Shown: in pieces, positions 8,082-15,793 of the stretch
Numbering within the stretch: position 1 is the first letter of the stretch
Layout: every line of letters begins with the position of its first letter
NCBI GenBank assembly: GCA_900762125.1
Contig: CAAFFL010000247.1
Coordinates: 1-33,406, forward strand
Source: an uncultured Prevotella sp.
GTDB lineage: Bacteria > Bacteroidota > Bacteroidia > Bacteroidales > Bacteroidaceae
DNA length: 33,406 nucleotides
Direction: 5' to 3'
Position numbers and translations under genes: made by a program
The notes under the pieces: generated by a model
The model's input: only the letters and a program-made list of their open reading frames with translations
What the model was told of the DNA's origin: nothing
Database searches by the model: none

Positions 8082-9191
8082 TTACTCTTGCTCGCCCTTC
8101 ATCGGCCAGCCCATGACGTAGGAGATCTGCGGGATGAGGGTCATGGCAATCTTCCGCTGGCCCTCATAGTTGGGATGCCAGTCGGCACCGAGGTCGGTAT
8201 CCTCACGGACGATGCGCGTCATCAGCGGCGTGAAGATGATGCGGCCCATGCCCACGGTGCGGCGTTGCAGCTCGCGCATGTTCTCCTGGAGGTAGTTGTT
8301 GGCTGAGTGGGGCGTGACGCAGAACACCGGGACGTCGCCGTAGGCTGCCTTGATGCGCTGAATGAGCTGGATGTATCCCTTGCAGAACATGTCGGTCGTC
8401 GGCGGACAGATGGGCGACATGTCGTTGGTGCCCAGGCAGATGATGACCATGTCGGGGCGGTACCCCTTGAAGTCGTAGCCGAGGGTGTCGTGCTCGTCGA
8501 AGATCTGCAGGCTGCGGGTGCCCATGTTCTTGGGTTTCGACTGCTGCACCTTGTCGCCATAGTTGCGGACGATGCCCTGTCCGGAGTGGGCGATCATGAC
8601 ATAGTCGGCATCGAAGTAGCGTGAGATGATGCAGGTGTAGGCCTTGTTACAGTTCTCCGTCTCCAGCGTGAAGTGCTCGCTCTTCGATTTCGCCTCCGTG
8701 CCGTAGCCGCAGGTGTAGGAGTCACCGTAGACCTCGATGAGGCGTTTCTTCGGCGTGGGTGCCGTCAGCCGGCCGTCGGCGGTGAGCAGACCATAGATCG
8801 TGCCGCAGCCGTATTCGCCCTCGGTGCACTTCTGCACAGTGAGGCGGTGGCTGCCCTTGGCAAGCTTCGTGGCAAGCTGCACCACCTGTGGCGCCTTGCC
8901 GGTGACTTTGATCTTCCGCGCTGGCTGGTTGTCAATGAAGATGTTGTAGTAGCTCGTACCGGTGTCGCTGACCTTCATTGCCACGCTGCTGCCGTTGAAG
9001 ATGGTCGACAGATGGGTGCCGATCCAGTCGAAGGTGACGCTGCCGTCAGCGGCGTTGGCCACCGTGCGGCCGGTGAAGGTGATGGCGGGGTTGGTTGCCG
9101 GTGTCAGCTTCTGCGCTACGGCGTTGATGCTGCCAGCGCTGAGGGCGAGCAGGCAGAGCAGTGTTGAAAAGGTTGCTTTCTTCAGATTCAT
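8082..9191 (-). CDS. Secreted SGNH/GDSL esterase, CE2-like
   Basis: A 369-residue exported hydrolase. It has a signal peptide (about residues 1-26, ending in AVAQ), an N-terminal beta-sandwich-like domain (about 30-145), then an SGNH hydrolase domain. Motifs: IEVYGDSYTCGYG (nucleophile Ser158), ICLGTNDMSP (GxND block), and ADWHPNYEG near the C-terminus with the catalytic Asp and His. This order is that of carbohydrate esterase family 2 acetyl esterases, which deacetylate plant polysaccharides or their oligosaccharides; the exact substrate cannot be read from sequence. It is flanked upstream by a terminator hairpin and a long AT-rich gap and appears to be a single-gene unit. Confidence 0.88.
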   Translation of the reverse strand: MNLKKATFSTLLCLLALSAGSINAVAQKLTPATNPAITFTGRTVANAADGSVTFDWIGTHLSTIFNGSSVAMKVSDTGTSYYNIFIDNQPARKIKVTGKAPQVVQLATKLAKGSHRLTVQKCTEGEYGCGTIYGLLTADGRLTAPTPKKRLIEVYGDSYTCGYGTEAKSKSEHFTLETENCNKAYTCIISRYFDADYVMIAHSGQGIVRNYGDKVQQSKPKNMGTRSLQIFDEHDTLGYDFKGYRPDMVIICLGTNDMSPICPPTTDMFCKGYIQLIQRIKAAYGDVPVFCVTPHSANNYLQENMRELQRRTVGMGRIIFTPLMTRIVREDTDLGADWHPNYEGQRKIAMTLIPQISYVMGWPMKGEQE

Positions 9192-9263
9192 AGTTGCTTT
9201 ATATTATGGTTTATCAGTATTGTCGCAATCCAATAATGGTTATGGGCCTTCATTGTGATGATG

Positions 9264-9298
9264 CAAAAAAGGGCATGGAACTGCTTCCACGCCCTTTT
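9264..9298 (-). terminator. Rho-independent terminator, minus strand
   Basis: A 12-bp stem AAAAGGGCGTGG / CCATGCCCTTTT on the minus strand with one G-U pair, an 8-base loop and a T run. On the plus strand the same position would be an A-C mismatch, so the minus strand is the likelier direction. Confidence 0.7.
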
Positions 9299-9537
9299 AT
9301 AACGGTTTCCCGTTGCGGTTGTTGTACTTTTCTGCATTTTATTCTCTTGCAAACTTTGATATTCGTTTACGTACTTTTCTTACTACTCTAAGTAATAGGT
9401 TTGCATTGAATTCTCAGTGGTTGTACTTTTTGCAATTCTCAAGTCTTTCAAAATGTAATGCTTATATGATATATAATATATATAGTTATGCTTATGCGTT
9501 AGAGGTCTTCATCGATGGTCATGTACTTTCTGTTTTC
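9264..9537 (-). ncRNA. Possible small RNA of about 270 nt
   Basis: Bounded on the minus strand by a TAACTTTG promoter box (9543-9550) and the terminator at 9264-9298. No ORF of note lies within it. It includes four AAAGTAC motifs, three of them about 50 nt apart and the fourth about 100 nt away. It could instead be a leader of the esterase transcript, though the terminator argues against that unless there is read-through. Confidence 0.3.
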
Positions 9538-9542
9538 TGATG

Positions 9543-9550
9543 CAAAGTTA
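9543..9550 (-). promoter_or_regulatory. Minus-strand -7 promoter box (TAACTTTG)
   Basis: TAACTTTG on the minus strand matches TAnnTTTG. The nearest minus-strand gene is 350 bases away, beyond a terminator. Confidence 0.4.
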
Positions 9551-10048
9551 TGGCTTTTTTGAGGGATAGAGGTTGTCATTCCAACGAAAATAATTGTTAG
9601 TGCAATAATTTTCTTTTGTGTTCAATTTGTGGTTTCACTAACTTTGAAATTTGTTTTTGAAGGTTTCGTTGTTTGTTAAGAGTAAAATTCAAGTTGTTAT
9701 AGACTGATGATGGGATAATCGTTAATTTGCGTTATGAATATTAAACAACTTATAGCCAACATGTTATATATTTAGTGTGTTCTGATTGTTATTCAATTTT
9801 AATGTTTCGTTCTTTATTCTTTGTTCGCATCTTGACATACTTGTGTGTGTGAAAACGGTGCGCTTGAAACTTTTCTTGATTTTGCCTATAAACAAATATT
9901 TGTCTGACTTTACTGCACAGTTGCGAGGTTGTTAATAGGCGGAGTGACAAGTTTCCTGGGCTCTCCTGTGTGCGCTTGCAACATTCGATTCATGTCGAGA
10001 TAACCGTTTTTTCTATTATATAATAAGGTGTATCTCCCGTTTTTTTTG

Positions 10049-10056
10049 TAAGTTTG
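10049..10056 (+). promoter_or_regulatory. -7 promoter box of ogt (TAAGTTTG)
   Basis: TAAGTTTG matches TAnnTTTG and ends 42 bases before the chosen ogt start, implying a leader of roughly 35 nt. It supports the ATG at 10099 over the TTG at 10054, which lies inside the box. Confidence 0.6.
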
Positions 10057-10098
10057 CAAAACGGAAAGACCATTATCAGTATCGTTCAATCAACGCTT

Positions 10099-10626
10099 AT
10101 GACAACAATAGAATATGGCTTTGCCGAGAGTCCTTTCGGCACGATCATCGTGGCACGCACCTGGGAGGGCATCTGCGATGTGCAGTTTCTCGACTATAAC
10201 AGGATGGAGACCATCCGCGAACTCGGTGCGCGGTGGGGCGTCTATACGCCTACAACACAGAGTGACACCATGGCGCAGACGGTGGAGCGCGTTATCTTCG
10301 AGGGCTATCACCATCCCCTTCGCCTCGATGTGAAGGGCTCTGAGCTACAGCTCGACGTCTGGCGTGCACTGCAGCAGGTGCCCTTTGGCACCACGGTGAG
10401 CTATCAGCAGATTGCGGAGGTCATCGGCCGCCCGAAGGCGGTGCGGGCTGTGGCGACCTGCATCGCGCAGAACCCTGTAGCGATGCTCATTCCCTGCCAC
10501 CGCGTCATCCACAGCGACGGCACATTGGGGGAGTACCATTGGGGTTGTGAGCTAAAGGGCCGCCTCATCGAATGGGAGAAAGCGCACCCCGAGCTGGCCT
10601 TCACCCCACCAGCTATTCCGAGGTGA
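10099..10626 (+). CDS. ogt: Methylated-DNA-[protein]-cysteine S-methyltransferase
   Basis: Repairs O6-alkylguanine by transferring the alkyl group irreversibly to its own cysteine. The 175-residue protein starts MTTIEYGFAESPFGTI and has the active-site motif IPCHRVIHSDGTLGEY, the helix-turn-helix segment VSYQQIAEVIGRPKAVRAVA, and a normal length for the single-domain enzyme. I preferred the ATG at 10099 over an in-frame TTG at 10054 because the promoter box covers the latter. Immediately after its stop begins a 22-bp tandem repeat array. Confidence 0.93.
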   Translation: MTTIEYGFAESPFGTIIVARTWEGICDVQFLDYNRMETIRELGARWGVYTPTTQSDTMAQTVERVIFEGYHHPLRLDVKGSELQLDVWRALQQVPFGTTVSYQQIAEVIGRPKAVRAVATCIAQNPVAMLIPCHRVIHSDGTLGEYHWGCELKGRLIEWEKAHPELAFTPPAIPR

Positions 10627-10631
10627 TCAAA

Positions 10632-10756
10632 GGCGTCGAGCAACTGGCGCAAAGCCTTTGAGCAAGTTGCGCAAGGGCGTTGAACAACTGGCGCAAAGCC
10701 TTTGAGCAAGTTGTGCAAGGGCGTTGAACAACTTGTGCAGAGGCGCTGAGCAAGTC
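10632..10756. repeat. 22-bp tandem repeat array, about 5.7 copies
   Basis: Six near-identical units beginning at 10632, 10654, 10676, 10698, 10720 and 10742. The consensus is about GGCGTTGAGCAACTGGCGCA plus two bases. Alternate units are more alike, giving a 44-bp higher-order repeat. It fills most of the 168-base gap between ogt and the helicase gene. Confidence 0.92.
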
Positions 10757-10794
10757 AAAACTCACTATGTAACGAATCTAAAGTCAATGTCCAG

Positions 10795-13700
10795 ATGACG
10801 AATATCACTGCTGATGAGCTGTTCCGCAAGGTGGCGTTCATTGCTACTGACGAGCATCTGAAGCCCCAGACGCAGAATAAACTCATGCATGAGACGCTGG
10901 TGCTGGCCTGCGCTGCAGGCCTCGAAGGCGAAGACTCACCTTCAGATCCTCTCCAAAGTGCGAGGGAAGCGTGGGCAGGGAGCCTCTTTGCCAAGGTCGA
11001 CGTGCTCTGCAAGCACTGCCGCATTCCCCAGCGGGAGGTGTTCGACATCCAGCGCATGCGCCACGACTCGAACCAGACGGCGGCGCTCACGCGTGACGAC
11101 TTGCTCTACGACTGCCGCGCCCTGGTGGTGTTCATCTCGAAGGTCTTCGGTGTCGACATCCCACCGTTCCTCACGGGGAAGATCCCCGCCTCGCGACGCC
11201 CAGCCACCGATGTGCGGCATGTCGACTATCGGTCGGTACGCGCCATCGTGCGCTCCTTTGATGCAGAGACCATCACCGTGCAGCCTTCTCTGGATGCCGA
11301 CGGCCATCTGCTGCGGGTGAGCTATGCTGGTCACGACTATTTGCAACGCATTCTCCGCGAGGGCATGCAGCTGAACCTCCTCGACGTCAGCATGGACAAG
11401 AGCAACGTGTCCTCCGGCGTTCACGCCGGTGGAAGTGAGCCGTCAGCTCTTGCTACTTACCGGATGATCGTCGTCGAGCCGGACTTCCTCATCGACATCA
11501 GCTCCCTGGCAGCGTGCTTCACAGCTTACGGCCACAGTCCGCTGGCCTATACCATCAACCGCATGAAGCCTGCGGCAAACTCCCAGGCCATCCTCATCGG
11601 AAACTTCGCAGGTTCCGCCCTCGACGACATCATCAACCGTGGTGCCGACTACGACTGGACGGAGACCTTCCGCACGAACTTTCGCGAGAAGGCGCTGGAG
11701 TACTGCACGTGCCCCGACCTCAACCAACGTGAGCCCTTCAAGGTGGAGGCAATGCGGCAGGTGAAGAACATCCAGGCTGCAGTTTCTCTCTTGGATGCAT
11801 CCCTCCGCCGTTCCAATCGTCCGCTCCCTGAAGAGGATACATCCCCCTCCCATAGCGCAGCGACGGGGAGGGGCCTTGGAGGAGAGGCTTTGCTCGAGCC
11901 TTCCTTTATTTGTGAGCAACTTGGCTTGCAGGGTCGTATTGACCTGATGACCACTGACCTACGGCTCCTCGTCGAGCAGAAGTCGGGCAAGAATTTCAAC
12001 ATTGAGATTGGACGTCCCGGCGAGCATGGCGCCTTCCAGAGCGAGAACCACTATGTTCAAGTGTTGCTCTACTATGAGGCGCTGAACCGCAACTTCAACC
12101 TTCCGTTCAACTCTATCGACGGTCGGCTGCTCTATTCGAAGTACCAGATGCCGGGCGGATTGGTCAATGCGACCTATTATAAAGGACTCATCGACGAGGC
12201 GATCAAGCTTCGCAACCAGATTGTCGCCACGGAGTTCTTCGTCGCACGAAGGGGCTTCGGCGCTCTCCTGCCGATGCTCGAGCCGTTGCAGCTCAAGCAG
12301 CGTGACGTCAGCGAGAAGTTGTGGAACAACTATGTCTATCCGCAACTCTGTGCCGTCACCGAGCCGCTTCACGATCTCCCTCCCGTCGCCGATGCCTATC
12401 TCAAGGCAATGATGACCTTCGTCTACCGGGAGCAACTCGCCTCACGCCTCGGTGTCGTCGAGGGCACGGGCAATGCCATGGCTGATCTGTGGAACATGCC
12501 ACTGACGGAGAAGAAGGAGACGGGCAACATCTACACCGACCTCACGATCACCCGGAAGGAACAGTCCAGCGACTATAATGGCTACGACACCATCACCCTC
12601 GCGGTGCCCGACCAGGGCGAGGACTTCCTGCCAAACTTCCGCCTCGGCGATGGCGTCTACCTCTATCCTTATCTCGAGGGTCAGGAACCTGATGCGCGGC
12701 GGGCGCTGCTCTTCCGTGGCACGCTCATCAGCCAGAGTTCCGACGAGGCCACTGTCCACCTCAGCGACGGACAGCAGAATCCCGACATCTTTGAGGCGGC
12801 GGGGCGGCGAAATATCCCTGGCGACCACCGTGTGCTTTGGGCTATTGAGCATAGTGGCGGCGACATCGGAACGACATCCTCCATCCGCTCCCTCCACGCG
12901 TTCATCAGCGACGAAAGTGGTAAGCGTGACCTGCTACTCGGACAGCGGGAGCCGCGGCGCGACGCCGGAAAGAAGCTGGCAAGATCTTATAGCCCAACTT
13001 ATGATGCAATAGTGGAAAAAGCCAAGCAGGCGAAAGACTATTATCTTTTGGTTGGACCGCCGGGAACGGGCAAAACCAGCATGGCCTTACAGTTCCTTGT
13101 GCGTGAGCATCTATCCTCTAGCACTCAAGGGGATGACAGCATCTTGCTGATGGCCTACACCAATCGTGCTGTGGACGAGATCTGTGGCATGTTATCCGAC
13201 AATGGTATAGACTTCATGCGTATTGGTAACCAATATTCCTGCGACAAGCGTTATCGTGACCATTTACTGGACCATGCGATTGCCTCCTATAATAAACTTG
13301 CTGACATCAAGCAGAAGATCGTAGACACCCGCGTCATTGTCGGTACGACATCGACGCTGCTCTCGCGCGCGTACCTTTTTAATATCAAGCACTTCGCGCT
13401 GGCCATCGTCGACGAGGCAAGCCAGATCCTTGAGCCGGGCCTCGTCGGACTGCTCACCCTGCCGGAGAAGTTCATCCTCATCGGCGACTACAAGCAGCTC
13501 CCCGCCGTCGTGCAGCAGGACGAGGAGGCGTCACGTGTCGAGGACCCACTGTTGCAGGGTATCGGCCTCACCAACTGCCGCAACTCCCTCTTCGAGCGAC
13601 TCATCCGTCAGGAGCAGCGCTGCGGACGCACGGCGTTCATCGGCGTACTCAACCACCAGGGGCGTATGCACCCCGACATCGCGGCCTTCCCCAACGCGGC

Positions 13701-14289
13701 GTTCTACTTCAGTGAGCATCTCCTCCCCGTGCCGTTGAAGCATCAGCTCGAGGATCATCTCGACTACACGCTGCCATCGGAGGACGCCACCGACGACCTG
13801 CTGAAGGCGCATCGCGTGCTGTTTTTCCCCTCGGAGGACTGTCGGCAGCCGGACCTCTCCGACAAGGTGAATGCCGCCGAGGCACGCATCGTCGCCGACC
13901 TGCTGCGCCGCATCCATCGGTTCTATGGCTCAAGCTTCAATCCCGACAAGACCGTCGGCGTCATCGTGCCCTACCGCAACCAGATCGCGATGATCCGCAA
14001 GGAGATCGAACGCCTCGGCATCCCCGCGCTCCTCGACATCAGCATCGACACCGTCGAGCGCTACCAAGGTTCGCAGCGCGACGTTATCATCTATTCGTTT
14101 ACCATCCAGCAGCGCTATCAGCTCGACTTCCTCACGTCGAACAGCTTCGTCGAGGACGGACACCTCATCGACCGGAAGCTCAATGTCGCCCTCACCCGTG
14201 CTCGCAAGCAGCTCCTGCTCACGGGCAACGTCCGCACTTTGAGCCATAACCCACTGTTCCGTCAGCTTATTGGCTCTTTGGCTGGTTGA
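10795..14289 (+). CDS. Dna2-like nuclease-helicase (SF1B)
   Basis: A 1164-residue protein with two enzymatic parts. The N-terminal half holds a PD-(D/E)XK nuclease: GRID near residue 380, LLVEQKSGK near 391-399, and the downstream QVLLYYEAL helix. The C-terminal half is a DNA2/NAM7-type helicase: Walker A GPPGTGKT (about 754-761), DEAS (about 872), GDYKQLPAVVQ, HQGRMHPDIAAFP, VERYQGSQRDVIIYS and LNVALTRARKQLLLTGN. Such proteins unwind and cut DNA ends or flaps in recombination and repair; a role in defence has been proposed for some relatives. Oddity: residues about 348-366 are encoded by a palindromic GC-rich element that matches intergenic repeats. The ATG at 10795 is the only reasonable start. 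It appears to be a single gene. Confidence 0.9.
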   Translation: MTNITADELFRKVAFIATDEHLKPQTQNKLMHETLVLACAAGLEGEDSPSDPLQSAREAWAGSLFAKVDVLCKHCRIPQREVFDIQRMRHDSNQTAALTRDDLLYDCRALVVFISKVFGVDIPPFLTGKIPASRRPATDVRHVDYRSVRAIVRSFDAETITVQPSLDADGHLLRVSYAGHDYLQRILREGMQLNLLDVSMDKSNVSSGVHAGGSEPSALATYRMIVVEPDFLIDISSLAACFTAYGHSPLAYTINRMKPAANSQAILIGNFAGSALDDIINRGADYDWTETFRTNFREKALEYCTCPDLNQREPFKVEAMRQVKNIQAAVSLLDASLRRSNRPLPEEDTSPSHSAATGRGLGGEALLEPSFICEQLGLQGRIDLMTTDLRLLVEQKSGKNFNIEIGRPGEHGAFQSENHYVQVLLYYEALNRNFNLPFNSIDGRLLYSKYQMPGGLVNATYYKGLIDEAIKLRNQIVATEFFVARRGFGALLPMLEPLQLKQRDVSEKLWNNYVYPQLCAVTEPLHDLPPVADAYLKAMMTFVYREQLASRLGVVEGTGNAMADLWNMPLTEKKETGNIYTDLTITRKEQSSDYNGYDTITLAVPDQGEDFLPNFRLGDGVYLYPYLEGQEPDARRALLFRGTLISQSSDEATVHLSDGQQNPDIFEAAGRRNIPGDHRVLWAIEHSGGDIGTTSSIRSLHAFISDESGKRDLLLGQREPRRDAGKKLARSYSPTYDAIVEKAKQAKDYYLLVGPPGTGKTSMALQFLVREHLSSSTQGDDSILLMAYTNRAVDEICGMLSDNGIDFMRIGNQYSCDKRYRDHLLDHAIASYNKLADIKQKIVDTRVIVGTTSTLLSRAYLFNIKHFALAIVDEASQILEPGLVGLLTLPEKFILIGDYKQLPAVVQQDEEASRVEDPLLQGIGLTNCRNSLFERLIRQEQRCGRTAFIGVLNHQGRMHPDIAAFPNAAFYFSEHLLPVPLKHQLEDHLDYTLPSEDATDDLLKAHRVLFFPSEDCRQPDLSDKVNAAEARIVADLLRRIHRFYGSSFNPDKTVGVIVPYRNQIAMIRKEIERLGIPALLDISIDTVERYQGSQRDVIIYSFTIQQRYQLDFLTSNSFVEDGHLIDRKLNVALTRARKQLLLTGNVRTLSHNPLFRQLIGSLAG
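11841..11890. repeat. Palindromic repeat element inserted in frame in the helicase gene
   Basis: The stretch has CCCCCTCCC, a short spacer, GGGGAGGGG and then a GGAGGAGAGGC tail. The intergenic element at 15260-15315 has the same layout (CCCCTCCC, GGGGAGGGG, GAGGAGAGGGGC). Here it is translated as SPSHSAATGRGLGGEA, a Ser/Gly-rich loop between the nuclease lead-in and GRID. Confidence 0.65.
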
Positions 14290-14428
14290 CGTTGTTCGCT
14301 GTTAGACGGTGGGCGGATGGAACGCCTATTTGTTGATTAATTTGTTCCAAAGTTCCACGGATTAATACCCGTTGCCATTCGTTAACGTCTTTTATGAGGA
14401 AAACCGAACAGCAATTGTGATTTTTCTA

Positions 14429-14436
14429 TATCTTTG
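14429..14436 (+). promoter_or_regulatory. -7 promoter box of the outer-membrane barrel gene (TATCTTTG)
   Basis: TATCTTTG matches TAnnTTTG. It lies 64 bases before the ATG at 14501. The leader is AT-rich with several AACAAACAAC repeats just before the start, a common feature of abundant Bacteroidetes messages. Confidence 0.65.
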
Positions 14437-14500
14437 CAGCGCTTTTAGAGAGCAAAGAGTTTAGTTATTTACATGTTTAACAAACAAACAACAAACAACT

Positions 14501-15121
14501 ATGAAGAAAGTTCTTTTAGCAGCAGCGCTGATGCTGTCGTCAGTCGCTACATTCGCACAGCACGCAGTAGGTACCTTCACTCTTCAGCCGAAGGTAGGTA
14601 TGACTCTTGGCAATGTGACAGACGTGGATGGTGACATGCGCGTTGGTGTGATGGCTGGTGTTGAGGGCGAGTACCAGGCAACCGACATGCTCGGCATCGC
14701 TTTCGGTGTGAATTATGCTCAGCAGGGCGAGAAACTTGACTATAGCGTGAACCTCGGCAAATTGGGTAGCTTCAAAATCAAGAATACCCTGAAACTCGAC
14801 TACATCAATGTGCCTATTGTGGCTAACGTCTATGTCGTGCCGGGTTTGGCTGTGAAGGCTGGTGTACAGTTTGGCTTCAATGTGAACAGTGAAATCAACA
14901 ACAGCAACCTTGACAAGAGCGTTGATCTAGCCGATGGCATCAAGACCTTCGACTTCTCTATCCCTGTAGGTCTGTCGTATGAGTACAGCAACTTCGTGCT
15001 GGATGCTCGTTACAACTTCGGTTGCACAAAGATCGTGAAGGACGACTACAACCAGTTCATCAACTCCGATGCGAAGAACAGCGTCTTCCAGATCACGCTG
15101 GGCTATAAGTTCGCGCTGTAA
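14501..15121 (+). CDS. Outer-membrane beta-barrel protein, PorT/OMP_b-brl_2-like
   Basis: A 206-residue exported protein with signal peptide MKKVLLAAALMLSSVATFAQ. The mature part alternates hydrophobic and polar residues as in an eight-stranded barrel (LQPKVGMTLGNV, GVMAGVEGEYQ, LGIAFGVNYAQQG) and ends in a strand with terminal aromatic pattern, LGYKFAL. These small barrels are common in Bacteroidetes outer membranes; no specific function can be assigned. It has its own promoter and shares a bidirectional terminator with rnhA. Confidence 0.85.
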   Translation: MKKVLLAAALMLSSVATFAQHAVGTFTLQPKVGMTLGNVTDVDGDMRVGVMAGVEGEYQATDMLGIAFGVNYAQQGEKLDYSVNLGKLGSFKIKNTLKLDYINVPIVANVYVVPGLAVKAGVQFGFNVNSEINNSNLDKSVDLADGIKTFDFSIPVGLSYEYSNFVLDARYNFGCTKIVKDDYNQFINSDAKNSVFQITLGYKFAL

Positions 15122-15129
15122 TGAGCTAG

Positions 15130-15173
15130 CCTCTCCCCTAACCCCTCCCCCCAAGCTACGCTGGGGAGGGGAG
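15130..15173. repeat. GC-rich palindromic repeat, left copy
   Basis: CCTCTCCCCTAACCCCTCCC begins an imperfect palindrome closing with GGGGAGGGG. Its right arm (15162-15177) is nearly complementary to 15253-15268, so the two GC-rich elements fold around the terminator between them. Confidence 0.6.
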
Positions 15174-15193
15174 TAATTACACAGATAAACAAT

Positions 15194-15234
15194 AAGGAGC
15201 CATTCCGTGCATTGCTGCATTGGAATGGCTCCTT
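15194..15234. terminator. Bidirectional terminator between the barrel gene and rnhA
   Basis: A perfect 13-bp stem AAGGAGCCATTCC / GGAATGGCTCCTT with a 15-base loop, flanked outside by GATAAACA and TGTTTATC. There are T-rich ends on both strands. It lies between convergent genes and shares GAGCCATTC with the metG terminator. Confidence 0.8.
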
Positions 15235-15259
15235 GCTTTTGTTTATCTCACATATTATT

Positions 15260-15315
15260 CCCCTCCCGCATAGGGGAGGGGGCGAGCTAGCCTTTGGCTA
15301 GGCGAGGAGAGGGGC
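15260..15315. repeat. GC-rich palindromic repeat, right copy
   Basis: CCCCTCCC-GCATA-GGGGAGGGG, then GAGCTAGCC-TTT-GGCTAGGC and GAGGAGAGGGGC. It is the best match in this window to the element inside the helicase gene. Confidence 0.6.
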
Positions 15316-15318
15316 TTT

Positions 15319-15789
15319 CTATTTCCTCCCGAAGTCCGCAGGGCACTCTCCCCACTGGCGCGTCTCCCACTTGATGATGGGCGTGGTGATGTGGTGCATA
15401 CGCAACCAGTGCTCGGCACGGGCGATGATTTGGTAGAGTTGCTCGGTGCTGGCGTCGCGGACGAGCTTCGTCTTGCACTTCTTGTTCCTCACCCAGAGGA
15501 TGGCGTTGTACGAGTCGCTGTAGATCACCTTGTCCTTGATGCCCTGCTTGTCCATCAGCGCCAGGGCATGGACGATGGCGAGGAACTCCCCGATGTTGTT
15601 CGTGCCTCTGACGGGACCATAGTGGAACACCCTTGCTCCCGTCGCCAAGTCGATGCCCTGATACTCCATCGGTCCGGGGTTTCCCGAGCAGGCGGCGTCC
15701 ACGGCGATGGCGTTGGCATAGACCTCTGGCGGCAGCGGCAGCACGGTGTCGTTGCGGTAGGACGGTGGGTTCTGTGGTTCGTTGTTCAT
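15319..15789 (-). CDS. rnhA: Ribonuclease HI
   Basis: Cleaves the RNA strand of RNA-DNA hybrids in the cytosol. The 156-residue protein has the metal-binding set: Asp in AIAVDAACSGNPG, Glu in NNIGEFLAIVHAL and Asp in VIYSDSYNAILWV. The ATG at 15787-15789 (MNNEPQNPPSYRND) lies 4 bases after the argS stop, so it is probably the second gene of an argS-rnhA operon. The longer open frame upstream overlaps argS and reads as shadow sequence. Confidence 0.92.
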   Translation of the reverse strand: MNNEPQNPPSYRNDTVLPLPPEVYANAIAVDAACSGNPGPMEYQGIDLATGARVFHYGPVRGTNNIGEFLAIVHALALMDKQGIKDKVIYSDSYNAILWVRNKKCKTKLVRDASTEQLYQIIARAEHWLRMHHITTPIIKWETRQWGECPADFGRK

Positions 15790-15793
15790 TTCG

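Larger units (their letters stand above)
9192..10048. other. Long AT-rich intergenic stretch between esterase and ogt
   Basis: About 860 bases with no convincing protein gene. It holds a minus-strand terminator (9264-9298), a minus-strand promoter box (9543-9550), and four GTACTTT motifs at 9324, 9371, 9423 and 9523. The rest, 9560-10040, is AT-rich and I see nothing firm in it apart from the AAATATTT-centred palindrome near 9895. Confidence 0.6.

Noticed and set aside
6173..8116. Plus-strand open frame of 647 codons opposite metG
   Set aside because: Antisense shadow of metG, with repetitive Leu/Val/Glu/Asp composition and no recognisable domain.
9324..9531. CRISPR-like spacing of GTACTTT motifs
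   Set aside because: The shared core is only 7-9 bases, spacing is uneven (47, 52, 100) and no cas gene is present.
9313..9540. Plus-strand 75-codon open frame in the long gap
   Set aside because: Low-complexity Phe/Leu/Tyr-rich translation of AT-rich DNA, no start signal.
10017..10034. 18-base match between the ogt upstream region and the RNA (21644-21661)
   Set aside because: TATATAATAAGGTGTATC is shared exactly, but it is short and AT-rich and flanks do not match; chance or a common promoter-type sequence is enough to explain it.
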